Made by a program: the position numbers and the translations under genes. Shown here in pieces: positions 1 through 6,848 of a stretch of 9,305 nucleotides of DNA; position 1 is the first letter of the stretch; each line of letters opens with the position of its first letter. The stretch is from the NCBI GenBank assembly GCA_046757565.1, contig JBHHYN010000117.1, positions 1 through 9,305 on the forward strand, written 5' to 3'. Source of the stretch: JBHHYN01 sp046757565 (GTDB lineage: Bacteria > Pseudomonadota > Gammaproteobacteria > Eutrophobiales > Eutrophobiaceae). The notes under the pieces were generated by a model. The model had not been told where the DNA came from, did no database searches, and saw nothing but the letters and a program-made list of their open reading frames with translations.

Positions 1-25
1 AACCCACAGATTCTGCTGAAGAGCC
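1..25. mobile_element. Possible terminal inverted repeat of an ISL3-family insertion sequence
   Basis: On the reverse strand, position 25 begins GGCTCTTCAGCAGAATCTG and continues into TGGGTT at the window edge. Many ISL3-family terminal repeats start with GGCTCTT or GGGTCTT, and these elements make 8-base AT-rich target duplications. Here bases 26-33 are AAAATTTT. Bases 1-25 also lie beyond the conserved end of folA, where sequence of foreign origin would be tolerated. Only one end is visible and no transposase is seen, so this is an inference from the terminal motif and its flank. Confidence 0.5.
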
Positions 26-541
26 AAAATTTTTATGACCAGGATGACCGGTGCTGACCTGTTTTTCCAGCACCACGAAACTGTACGCATACTCATTCTT
101 CTCATCCGCCTGAAAATCCTGCCGATCGACTTCTTTCCAGTGGCTGCGATCCAGTGCAGGAAAGAAGGTATCCCCTTCGACACAGGCATGGACTTCGGTC
201 AGATAAATACGGGTCGTCCGGTCAAGGGCCTGGCGATAGAAGGCGGCGCCACCCATGATCATCACCTCTTCCTGATCGGAACAATAGGTCATCACCTCAT
301 CCAGACTATGCAATACCGTACAACCTTCTGCGGTGTAGTGTGTATCCCTGGTAATCACGATATTCTCCCTGCCGGGTAACGGCCGCCCGATCGATTCATG
401 GGTCTTTCTGCCCATGATAACCGGCTTGCCCATGGTGATTTGTTTGAAATGTTTCAGGTCGGCGGACAGATGCCATGGCAGCCCGCCATTGGCACCGATA
501 ATACCCCGTTCATCCATGGCTACAACAATAGAGACATTCAT
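1..541 (-). CDS. folA: Dihydrofolate reductase, 3' end open at window edge
   Basis: Reduces dihydrofolate to tetrahydrofolate with NADPH in the cytosol, completing the cycle started by ThyA upstream. The reverse strand from the ATG at 541-539 reads 180 codons without a stop. Visible family motifs are LPWHL at residues 21-25, the active-site acid D28 (equivalent to E. coli D27), MGRKTHESIGRPLPGR at 43-58 (cofactor and phosphate binding) and the IMGGAAFY nucleotide-binding strand at 95-102. The usual fold ends near residue 160 (YSFVVLEK), so the catalytic core is complete. Residues after about 161 are not family-like, and the last 8 or so are encoded by what looks like an insertion-sequence end. 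The start lies 3 bases after the thyA stop (TAG GAA ATG), with AGGA overlapping the stop, which suggests translational coupling. The native C-terminus and stop cannot be seen. Confidence 0.93.
   Translation of the reverse strand, partial: MNVSIVVAMDERGIIGANGGLPWHLSADLKHFKQITMGKPVIMGRKTHESIGRPLPGRENIVITRDTHYTAEGCTVLHSLDEVMTYCSDQEEVMIMGGAAFYRQALDRTTRIYLTEVHACVEGDTFFPALDRSHWKEVDRQDFQADEKNEYAYSFVVLEKQVSTGHPGHKNFGSSAESVG
26..33. repeat. Candidate 8-base target-site duplication (one copy)
   Basis: AAAATTTT directly abuts the putative insertion-sequence end at 25. Its length and AT content fit an ISL3-type target duplication. The second copy would lie left of the window, so the duplication is not demonstrated. 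Confidence 0.35.
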
Positions 542-544
542 TTC

Positions 545-1339
545 CTATACGGCAATCGGAGCAACAATGGATGGGTGAGCCTGATATCCTGTTAATTCAA
601 AGTCTTCATAACGAAAATCAAAAATCGATTTCACCTCCGGGTTGAGTTTCATCTCCGGTAACGGGTATGGGGCCCGCCGGAGTTGTTGATCTGCCTGTTC
701 AAGGTGATTCAGGTACAAATGGGCATCACCCAGTGTATGCACAAACTCACCCGGCCTGAGACCTGTTACCTGCGCCATCATCATGGTTAACAGGGAATAG
801 GAAGCGATATTAAAGGGCACCCCCAGGAAGATGTCGGCACTGCGTTGATACAACTGACAGGAGAGTTTGCCTTCCGCCACATAGTACTGGAAAAAGGCAT
901 GACACGGCGCCAGGGCCATCTTCTCGATTTCCCCGACATTCCAGGCGCTGACGATTAAACGCCGCGACCCTGGATCGCTTTTTATCTGGTTGATAACCTG
1001 GCTGATCTGATCGATGCTCCGCCCATCCGCCGCCCGCCAGGAGCGCCATTGTGCGCCGTAGACGGGACCGAGATTTCCGTCGTCATCCGCCCACTCATCC
1101 CAGATGCTGACAGCATGCTGCTTGAGATAGCCCGTATTCGTACTTCCCTGCAAGAACCAGAGCAGTTCATGGATGATGGACTTAAAATGCAGTTTTTTTG
1201 TCGTCACCGCAGGAAATCCCCGGTCAAGATCAAAGCGCATCTGATAACCAAACACACTCAGGGTCCCCGTTCCGGTCCTGTCCGCCTTTTCCACACCATG
1301 CTCCCGTACATGGCGCATTAATTGTAAATATTGATCCAT
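545..1339 (-). CDS. thyA: Thymidylate synthase
   Basis: Methylates dUMP to dTMP using methylene-tetrahydrofolate, releasing dihydrofolate for FolA. The protein is 264 residues, the same length as E. coli ThyA. Residues visible are R21 in the RTGTGT phosphate loop, the catalytic cysteine C146 in APCHAFFQ, the arginine pair R126-R127, the QRSAD motif at 165-169, N177 in the dUMP-binding region, and H207 and Y209 in HTLGDAHLY. The ATG at 1339-1337 gives the canonical N-terminus (MDQYLQLMRHV). There is no clear Shine-Dalgarno sequence; the preceding bases are heptamer repeats. With only 15 bases from the lgt stop, translation probably depends on coupling to lgt, as in the well-known enterobacterial lgt-thyA pair. 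folA follows 3 bases after the stop. Confidence 0.98.
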   Translation of the reverse strand: MDQYLQLMRHVREHGVEKADRTGTGTLSVFGYQMRFDLDRGFPAVTTKKLHFKSIIHELLWFLQGSTNTGYLKQHAVSIWDEWADDDGNLGPVYGAQWRSWRAADGRSIDQISQVINQIKSDPGSRRLIVSAWNVGEIEKMALAPCHAFFQYYVAEGKLSCQLYQRSADIFLGVPFNIASYSLLTMMMAQVTGLRPGEFVHTLGDAHLYLNHLEQADQQLRRAPYPLPEMKLNPEVKSIFDFRYEDFELTGYQAHPSIVAPIAV

Positions 1340-1342
1340 GAC

Positions 1343-1373
1343 ACTTATTACTTATTACTTGTTACTTGTTACT
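1343..1373. repeat. Tandem heptamer repeat over the lgt stop codon
   Basis: On the plus strand the units are ACTTATT, ACTTATT, ACTTGTT, ACTTGTT and a partial ACT (1343-1349, 1350-1356, 1357-1363, 1364-1370, 1371-1373). The lgt stop (1355-1357) lies inside the array, so the last Lgt residues VTSNK are repeat-encoded. The array also fills the thyA leader where a ribosome binding site would be expected. Confidence 0.85.
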
Positions 1374-2158
1374 GAATTGTCCCGATAGGCTAAAAACAGA
1401 AACACAATACCCAGAATAATCATGGGGAATGACAACAGCTGACCCATGGTTAGCCAATCACCGGCCAGAAACCCGATATTCCCGTCCGGCTGACGGAAAA
1501 ACTCTGCCAGGCACCGAAAAATACCGTATAACAGCAAAAATAATCCTGATACGGCCATTACCGGCCGCGGTCTGGAGGAAAACCCCCAGAGTATGACAAA
1601 TAACAGCAACCCTTCCAGCAAGGCCTCATAGAGCTGGGATGGGTGGCGCGGGACACCCCCTGCACGGGGATCGGGGAAGACCATAGCCCAGGGCAGATGC
1701 GCAGGCCTGCCCCACAGCTCACCGTTTATGAAATTGCCGATTCTGCCAAAGCCGAGGCCAATCGGGACGACTGGCGCCAGAAAATCTATAACCGAAAAGA
1801 ACCCCTTATGGATATGCCGGCCATACAGCCAGGATGCCGTCAGCACGCCAATAAGCCCGCCATGAAAGGACATACCACCTTGCCAGATCTTAAAGATCGC
1901 CAAAGGATGTTGAAAATAATAGGGAAGATTATAAAACAGGACCGAGCCCAGGCGCCCACCTAAAATGATACCAACCGTCGCGTAGAAAACCAGGTCGGCA
2001 ATCTGTTCCGCCGTCCAGTCCAGTTGCCGGCTACGCACCCGATATCTCAGCAACCACCAGGCAAACAGGATGGCGGCGACATAACTGATCCCATACCAGC
2101 GTATTTGCACCATGCCAAAGTCAATGGCTATGGGATCGATATCGGGATAGGTCAGCAT
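1355..2158 (-). CDS. lgt: Prolipoprotein diacylglyceryl transferase
   Basis: Inner-membrane enzyme that transfers diacylglycerol from phosphatidylglycerol to the lipobox cysteine of prolipoproteins, the first step of lipoprotein maturation. The 267 residues contain about seven hydrophobic segments (roughly 22-38, 58-78, 95-110, 122-138, 176-193, 202-218, 238-258). The family signature GRIGNFINGE is at 138-147, with R139 corresponding to the essential E. coli R143. HGG at 99-101 contains the conserved histidine, and YGIFR at 211-215 supplies equivalents of E. coli Y235 and R239, followed by EFFRQPD. The start ATG at 2158 gives a normal N-terminus (MLTYPDIDPIAIDFG). It appears to be the first gene of the lgt-thyA-folA cluster and is divergent from the HDOD gene. 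The extreme C-terminus is encoded by heptamer repeats, beyond the conserved core. Confidence 0.97.
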   Translation of the reverse strand: MLTYPDIDPIAIDFGMVQIRWYGISYVAAILFAWWLLRYRVRSRQLDWTAEQIADLVFYATVGIILGGRLGSVLFYNLPYYFQHPLAIFKIWQGGMSFHGGLIGVLTASWLYGRHIHKGFFSVIDFLAPVVPIGLGFGRIGNFINGELWGRPAHLPWAMVFPDPRAGGVPRHPSQLYEALLEGLLLFVILWGFSSRPRPVMAVSGLFLLLYGIFRCLAEFFRQPDGNIGFLAGDWLTMGQLLSFPMIILGIVFLFLAYRDNSVTSNK

Positions 2159-2230
2159 GATGGCATCATTTTAGCATGAAGATTACCCTGACCAGTCCGC
2201 TCCAGGGATCTCCCGCAAGTTTGGCCGGCG
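2159..2230. promoter_or_regulatory. Divergent intergenic region between lgt and the HDOD gene
   Basis: These 72 bases (about 150 if the HDOD gene starts at 2315) separate two divergent operons, so promoters for both must lie here or within the first codons. I cannot assign confident -35 and -10 boxes or an operator. Confidence 0.4.
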
Positions 2231-3190
2231 ATGTCCCGAGTCCCGGAGGCGATCCCGGTTAAAGAGATAGCTGTAGTGGCCGATATTGATGAACAGGAAG
2301 AAATGGAGAAAATAATGCAGAGTGCCCGAACAATCAAAAACATACGGTCAGAAATTCAAAAAATTAACAACCTCCCTCCTCTGCCGATGGTGGCGCAGCA
2401 GCTGCTGGGTGCCATTAATGATAAAGAGGCCACCATCGAAGGGATTGCCCGGATAATTAAACAGGACCCCGCCCTGACTTCCCGCATCCTGGGGCTGGCA
2501 AATTCAGCCTTTTTCGGTTTTGGCCGTAAAGTCTTTGATCTGGAACAGGCGATTATCAATGTCCTCGGTCTGGATCTGGTCAAGGGCCTGGCCCTCACCA
2601 TGGTCATGGGAAAGGTCTTCGATGAGAATAAATGCCGGGATTTCGACATCACCCGCTACTGGGGCAGTGCGTTAATGACGGCCGACCTGGCAATGCGGAC
2701 CGCTGTGATTATTAAGACCACCAAACAAATGAACAAAACCCATCTGTTCCTGTATGGACTGTTGCATAACCTCGGCGTCCTTATCCTGACGGACAGATAT
2801 CCCGAACTGATGGGCGAGATATTCAGTATCGCAAAAAAACACCCGGACAGGCGCCTCATCTTTACTGAACAGGCAATGCTCGACATGGACCATCATCAAG
2901 CGGGGGCGTGGCTGGCCAGGAAATGGCAACTACCCGAGGAGGCCATCACGGTCATCGAACACCATCAATACCCCGATTATCAGGGTCACTACAGATATGA
3001 AACCCTCATGATCGGTTTCTGCTCCAGAACGACACGTAACTGGATATTGGGAAAAGACATACTGCTTCCGGATGAAGATAATGTCTTGTCTCAGTTGGGA
3101 GTAGATAAACAGAAAATGGAAATCATCGCAGAGAAGTCCAGGTCAAAACTTGAAGAATTTCGGGATATGGCCAGGGAAATGGCAAGATAG
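2231..3190 (+). CDS. HDOD-domain signalling protein
   Basis: A 319-residue protein, essentially one HDOD domain (about residues 40-245) plus a C-terminal helical tail. The domain opens with KINNLPPLPMVAQQLL (45-60) and IIKQDPALTSRILGLANSAFFG (75-96), the usual HDOD start. It later has GLLHNLGVLIL (177-186), HHQAGAWLARKWQLP (221-235) and IEHHQYP (242-248). The metal-binding HD pair is HN at 179-180, so HD-type phosphohydrolase activity is unlikely; HDOD proteins are generally non-enzymatic output or scaffold modules in signalling. A GGDEF gene follows 12 bases later, suggesting a shared operon and pathway. I give the longest frame. The ATG at 2231 lacks a Shine-Dalgarno sequence, whereas the ATG at 2315 (residue 29) has GGAG six bases upstream and leaves the domain intact, so it may be the true start. 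ATG 2303 is another option. Confidence 0.92.
   Translation: MSRVPEAIPVKEIAVVADIDEQEEMEKIMQSARTIKNIRSEIQKINNLPPLPMVAQQLLGAINDKEATIEGIARIIKQDPALTSRILGLANSAFFGFGRKVFDLEQAIINVLGLDLVKGLALTMVMGKVFDENKCRDFDITRYWGSALMTADLAMRTAVIIKTTKQMNKTHLFLYGLLHNLGVLILTDRYPELMGEIFSIAKKHPDRRLIFTEQAMLDMDHHQAGAWLARKWQLPEEAITVIEHHQYPDYQGHYRYETLMIGFCSRTTRNWILGKDILLPDEDNVLSQLGVDKQKMEIIAEKSRSKLEEFRDMAREMAR
2305..2308 (+). promoter_or_regulatory. Candidate ribosome binding site favouring a start at 2315
   Basis: GGAG lies six bases before the in-frame ATG at 2315-2317 of the HDOD gene. No comparable site precedes the upstream ATG at 2231. This supports a shorter protein beginning MQSARTIKNIR, whose first residues lead directly into the HDOD domain. 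Confidence 0.45.
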
Positions 3191-3202
3191 CCGGGATCCT
3201 GA

Positions 3203-4396
3203 ATGATGAATATGGAAAAAGCACTCGCAGAAACTTCCGAGACCTTCAGCCAGCGTTTTCTCATGCTGATTCAGGCTGTATCGGGCATCAGAGGACTCAC
3301 TGCACTGGAGATGGACGGCCTGGAGGAAAGCCAGCTACTGGATGAAATACTCAGCGTCCTCATCCAGAACCTGGATATCGACAAGTGTTCCATCTTTCTG
3401 CTGGAAGAAGAGCGGCTGCGGTGTGCAGCGGGTAAGAACTGGGATCATTACATTCAACAGGCCGTGAATAAACAACGACAGTCGCATACCTTCAGGATCG
3501 GCGAAGGCATCATGGGTATGGTGGCCCAAAACAGGAGAATTTACCATTGTAAAAATGGCAGACAGGATGGCCATTTTCTCCCCGTAATCCATTCGGACAT
3601 GGACAAGAGTCCCGGCTCGCTTATCTGCGCACCCATCATGCTTGGAAAGAAAGTGCTGGGGGTACTGAACGTTTCCCACCCCGATCCGGATTTCTTCCAT
3701 AGCTGGCAGGAGCATATTGTGGATATTCACGCCAATATCCTTGCACAGATGCTGCATAATCACCGACTCATGAACAATATGAGACATGAAGTCAAAAAAC
3801 GGACTAAAGAACTGGAAAACGCCTTGCAGCTGTCCGAGAATCTCAAATCACAGTTTGAAGTCTTGTCTCTGGTCGATGATTTGACTCAACTGCATAATCG
3901 CCGTTATTTCTTCGAGGAAGTCCCCAGACTGCTGGGGCATGCCATGAGACATTCGGAGCCTTTCAGTATGCTGCTGCTGGATCTGGATAGTTTCAAGCAA
4001 ATTAACGATACCCACGGGCATGAGTCGGGCGATCATGTATTGAAAGATGTGGGGCAGTTACTGAATAAGGAAACGAGAACAGGAGATATTGTAGCAAGGC
4101 TGGGCGGGGAAGAATTTGCCTTCGTTCTGCCCAGTACCGATACGCAGGGCGCAAGTAAATTTGCGGAAAGAATACGCAGATCTGTAGCAGAGTTAACATG
4201 GTATTATGACAAGAGCAATTTTAACATCACGATGAGCATAGGAATCACCGGCTTGAACAACAGAAAATGCGAAGCCGACATCATACTGCAGGAGATGCTC
4301 AAAGAATCCGATCAGGCACTCTATCAATGCAAGCGCCAGGGGAAAAACCAGGTAACTGTATTCTCTAAGCTTGAAAAAGAAAAACCGGGTTCCTAA
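3203..4396 (+). CDS. GAF-GGDEF diguanylate cyclase
   Basis: Predicted to condense two GTP into the second messenger c-di-GMP. It is a 397-residue cytosolic protein without membrane segments. An N-terminal helical stretch (1-42) leads to a GAF sensor domain (about 43-188, including CSIFLLEEERL, GEGIMGMVAQ and the strand CAPIMLGKKVLGVLNVSHP). A charged coiled-coil-like linker (about 193-220) and a GGDEF domain (about 222-390) follow. Catalytic features are DDLTQLHNRRYF (225-236), LDLDSFKQINDTHGHESGD (259-277) and the active-site GGEEF at 301-305. R292-TG-D295 sits at the position of the allosteric I-site, so product inhibition is expected. The start is one of ATG 3203, 3206 or 3212; none has a strong Shine-Dalgarno sequence, and coupling to the HDOD gene 12 bases upstream is likely. 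The GAF ligand cannot be predicted. Confidence 0.95.
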   Translation: MMNMEKALAETSETFSQRFLMLIQAVSGIRGLTALEMDGLEESQLLDEILSVLIQNLDIDKCSIFLLEEERLRCAAGKNWDHYIQQAVNKQRQSHTFRIGEGIMGMVAQNRRIYHCKNGRQDGHFLPVIHSDMDKSPGSLICAPIMLGKKVLGVLNVSHPDPDFFHSWQEHIVDIHANILAQMLHNHRLMNNMRHEVKKRTKELENALQLSENLKSQFEVLSLVDDLTQLHNRRYFFEEVPRLLGHAMRHSEPFSMLLLDLDSFKQINDTHGHESGDHVLKDVGQLLNKETRTGDIVARLGGEEFAFVLPSTDTQGASKFAERIRRSVAELTWYYDKSNFNITMSIGITGLNNRKCEADIILQEMLKESDQALYQCKRQGKNQVTVFSKLEKEKPGS

Positions 4397-4494
4397 CAGT
4401 CTGTCGCACTCCCGGAAGCAGAAGTCCCTGTTTTTCGGGAATAACGGGATGAAACAAAGTATAGTCTGAGCAGCATTTACTTTGGATTGACCCG
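4397..4494. other. Short intergenic gap, no clear signal
   Basis: The 98 bases between the cyclase gene and the yyaL-like gene contain short inverted repeats (TCCCG at 4410-4414 with CGGGA at 4436-4440), but no hairpin followed by a T-run. I see no convincing terminator or promoter, so read-through into the next gene is possible. Confidence 0.35.
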
Positions 4495-6561
4495 ATGTCC
4501 GGAAAACAGCCTGCAAACGCTCTCATCAACGAAACCAGTCCTTACCTGCTGCAACATGCACATAATCCGGTGTACTGGTATCCCTGGGGAGAAGAGGCCA
4601 TTCAACGCGCCAGACAGGAAGGCAAACCCATTCTGATCTCCATCGGCTACTCTGCCTGCCACTGGTGTCATGTCATGGCGCATGAGTCCTTTGAAGATAA
4701 AGAGACTGCCGAGCTGATGAACCGTTTCTTCATAAACGTCAAAGTCGACCGTGAGGAGCGGCCGGATCTTGACAAAATCTACCAGACCGCCCAACAGTTA
4801 TTGACGCAACGCGCCGGCGGCTGGCCATTAACCATGTTCCTGACCCCGGAGGATCATATACCGTTTTTCGGCGGTACTTATTTTCCTCTGCATGCCCGTT
4901 ACGGGATGCCCGGTTTTAAAGATATCCTGCGCCGTGTTAGGGAATTTTTTCAACAGGAACAAGAGGCGATCAGTCAACAAAACCGATCACTCATGGAGGC
5001 GTTTCAGCGCATGCAGACAGAACCCGGGGCGGGTAGGGAACCGGCGCTGAACCCCCGGCCGCTGATAGCCAGCATCCACGAATTGACACAGGCCTTCGAC
5101 AAACATCACGGCGGGTTTGGCGGGGCGCCAAAATTCCCGACCCCGACCAATATCGAACGCCTGTTACACCACCACGAACTGTATGCATCCGATGAACAAA
5201 TCTTGCCCATGGCCCTGCTTTCCTTAAAGCATATGGCATTGGGGGGTATCTATGACCAGCTGGGAGGAGGATTCTGCCGCTATTCCGTTGATCAGCAATG
5301 GCTGATCCCCCATTTCGAGAAAATGTTGTATGACAATGGTTCGCTATTGTCACTGTATGCCGGCGCATGGCAGATCAGTGCGGAGCCGCTGTTTAAAAAA
5401 GTCGCCGTGGAGACGGCTGACTGGTTGACACGGGAAATGCAGTCACCTGAAGGCGGCTATTATTCCTCCCTCGATGCGGATTCCGAAGGGGAAGAGGGCC
5501 GCTTTTATCTATGGACACCCGAACAGGTAAAGGCCCTGTTGACCGCGGATGAATACGACCTGTTCAGCGTCCATACAGGCCTCGACCTCCCTGCCAACTT
5601 CGAGGGCAAATGGCACCTCCATATCAGCCGGCCCATTGATACCCTCGCCGCTTCATTCTCCATGGACGTGGATGCTGCTACAGAAATCATAAACAGGATC
5701 CGCCGTAAGCTGTACGATGCCCGGGAACAGCGTATAAGGCCGGGCCGCGATGAAAAGATCCTGACCTCCTGGAACGCATTAACGATTAAAGGGATGGCTG
5801 TCGCGGCCAACCGATTTGGCCGCAGGGATTACCTCGCCTCTGCTGAAAAAGCGCTCACATTCATTCACGATACTATGTGGCGGGACAAGCGCCTACTGGC
5901 CACTTGCAAAGATGGGAAGGCGCACCTCAACGCCTACCTGGATGATTACGCCTTTCTGATCGATGCCTTGCTCAGCCTGTTGGCGGCCAGTTGGTCCGGC
6001 AAGTGGCTGCAGTTCGCCACGCAACTCGCAGAGCAACTGCTGGATAATTATTATGACAAAGAGAATGGTGGGTTCTTTTTTACCTCCCATGATCACGAAC
6101 GGCTGCTACAGAGAAGAAAGGATTTCATGGACGATGCCCTGCCGTCCGGAAACGGGGTGGCTGCGGCCGCGCTGGCAAGACTCGGTCATCTGATCAATGA
6201 ACCGCGCTTTACCGAAGCAAGCGAACGCACCTTGAAGGCCGCATGGAGTGCTGTAGAACGGATGCCGTCTGCCTGTAATGCACTCCTGTTTGCGCTGGAG
6301 GACTACTGCTTTCCGCCCCGGCAAATCATCCTGACAGGGCGGCAAGAGGTCGTTGATGAATGGAAAAAACAGTGCACCGATGCCAGCGGTATCAGGAGCC
6401 AGGTTTTTGCCATTGCGAGGGATGCCTTACCCGGCCTGCCCGCACAACGCCAGCCCGGCGGTGATGCAACCGCCTATATTTGTGAAGGGTTTAGCTGCCT
6501 GGAACCGATCACGGATGCAGGGGATCTGCTTAATCACTTGAAAAAACCGAAACCGGAATGA
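4495..6561 (+). CDS. yyaL: YyaL/SPATA20-family protein: thioredoxin-like DUF255 plus six-hairpin domain
   Basis: A 688-residue protein of the usual family length, related to Bacillus YyaL and human SPATA20. The N-terminal thioredoxin-like domain (about 7-170) has the family hallmarks NETSPYLLQHAHNPV (12-26), a CHWC redox motif at 55-58, KVDREERPDLD (83-93) and GGWP (108-111, the cis-proline loop). The remainder resembles an (alpha/alpha)6 six-hairpin glycosidase fold. It includes GGFGGAPKFP (206-215), GGIYDQLGGGFCRYSVD (250-266), PHFEKMLYDNG (272-282) and SLDADSEGEEGRFYLW (325-340). No signal peptide or membrane segment is seen, so it is probably cytosolic. The reaction is not established for the family; the conserved CxxC suggests redox chemistry and the second domain suggests sugar or nucleotide-sugar binding, both inference. 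The ATG at 4495 gives the canonical N-terminus, with a weak GGA eight bases upstream. Confidence 0.95.
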   Translation: MSGKQPANALINETSPYLLQHAHNPVYWYPWGEEAIQRARQEGKPILISIGYSACHWCHVMAHESFEDKETAELMNRFFINVKVDREERPDLDKIYQTAQQLLTQRAGGWPLTMFLTPEDHIPFFGGTYFPLHARYGMPGFKDILRRVREFFQQEQEAISQQNRSLMEAFQRMQTEPGAGREPALNPRPLIASIHELTQAFDKHHGGFGGAPKFPTPTNIERLLHHHELYASDEQILPMALLSLKHMALGGIYDQLGGGFCRYSVDQQWLIPHFEKMLYDNGSLLSLYAGAWQISAEPLFKKVAVETADWLTREMQSPEGGYYSSLDADSEGEEGRFYLWTPEQVKALLTADEYDLFSVHTGLDLPANFEGKWHLHISRPIDTLAASFSMDVDAATEIINRIRRKLYDAREQRIRPGRDEKILTSWNALTIKGMAVAANRFGRRDYLASAEKALTFIHDTMWRDKRLLATCKDGKAHLNAYLDDYAFLIDALLSLLAASWSGKWLQFATQLAEQLLDNYYDKENGGFFFTSHDHERLLQRRKDFMDDALPSGNGVAAAALARLGHLINEPRFTEASERTLKAAWSAVERMPSACNALLFALEDYCFPPRQIILTGRQEVVDEWKKQCTDASGIRSQVFAIARDALPGLPAQRQPGGDATAYICEGFSCLEPITDAGDLLNHLKKPKPE

Positions 6562-6691
6562 CATAATAGCCTACCATAACTGCTCTGGAATTTTTTTACG
6601 GTCAGGAATCTGGAAGGGATTTTTACCTGATCGCCTGCGGGATATTTCGATAAATTCCCCCGGCCGGCGTCCAAATTGATCCATCGAACAA

Positions 6692-6705
6692 CCATTACGT
6701 AATGG
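6692..6705. promoter_or_regulatory. Perfect 14-base palindrome, candidate operator
   Basis: CCATTAC followed by its exact reverse complement GTAATGG. It lies 143 bases before the pckG start, a position compatible with a dimeric regulator site. No known regulator consensus is recognised with confidence. Confidence 0.45.
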
Positions 6706-6836
6706 ATAGGGTAGAGACACAACTCAGCATTTCCAGAGGACAACAATAAATACCGAATAACAAAGTTCGGAACTTGTGAACCTGCCAGGGATTGTGCAGA
6801 GATTTCTCTTAATAATATTTAAATATTTCATATCTT

Positions 6837-6841
6837 GAGGG
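6837..6841 (+). promoter_or_regulatory. Shine-Dalgarno sequence of pckG
   Basis: GAGGG lies seven bases upstream of the ATG at 6849. It is the clearest ribosome binding site in the window and fixes the pckG start. Confidence 0.8.
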
Positions 6842-6848
6842 TTACGTC

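Larger units (their letters stand above)
6562..6848. promoter_or_regulatory. Upstream regulatory region of pckG with several palindromes
   Basis: This 287-base region has no plausible gene. It holds four short palindromes: 6692-6705, 6760-6777, 6798-6809 and 6814-6827. A possible promoter is TTGTGC (6792-6797) with TAATAT (6813-6818), but the 15-base spacer is short and this is a weak call. The AT-rich tract ends just before a clear Shine-Dalgarno sequence. The palindromes would fit operators or RNA hairpins controlling pckG, which is commonly regulated by carbon source. A hairpin of GGTCAGG (6600-6606) with CCTGATC (6626-6632) lies near the yyaL end but lacks a T-tail. Confidence 0.5.

Noticed and set aside
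35..595. Plus-strand open frames opposite folA and the thyA end (35-379, 398-595)
   Set aside because: They are antisense to a folA frame with clear DHFR motifs and resemble no protein family.
1343..1373. CRISPR-like repeat
   Set aside because: The units are directly abutting heptamers without spacers, so this is a simple tandem repeat.
2755..2790. HD-GYP phosphodiesterase reading of the 2231-3190 gene
   Set aside because: The catalytic pair is HN and no GYP motif follows. The overall pattern is HDOD.
3335..3787. 150-residue minus-strand open frame
   Set aside because: It lies wholly opposite the GAF-domain coding region of the cyclase gene and has no recognisable motif.
4410..4449. Terminator after the cyclase gene
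   Set aside because: The possible stems are only 4-5 base pairs with large loops and no T-run follows them.
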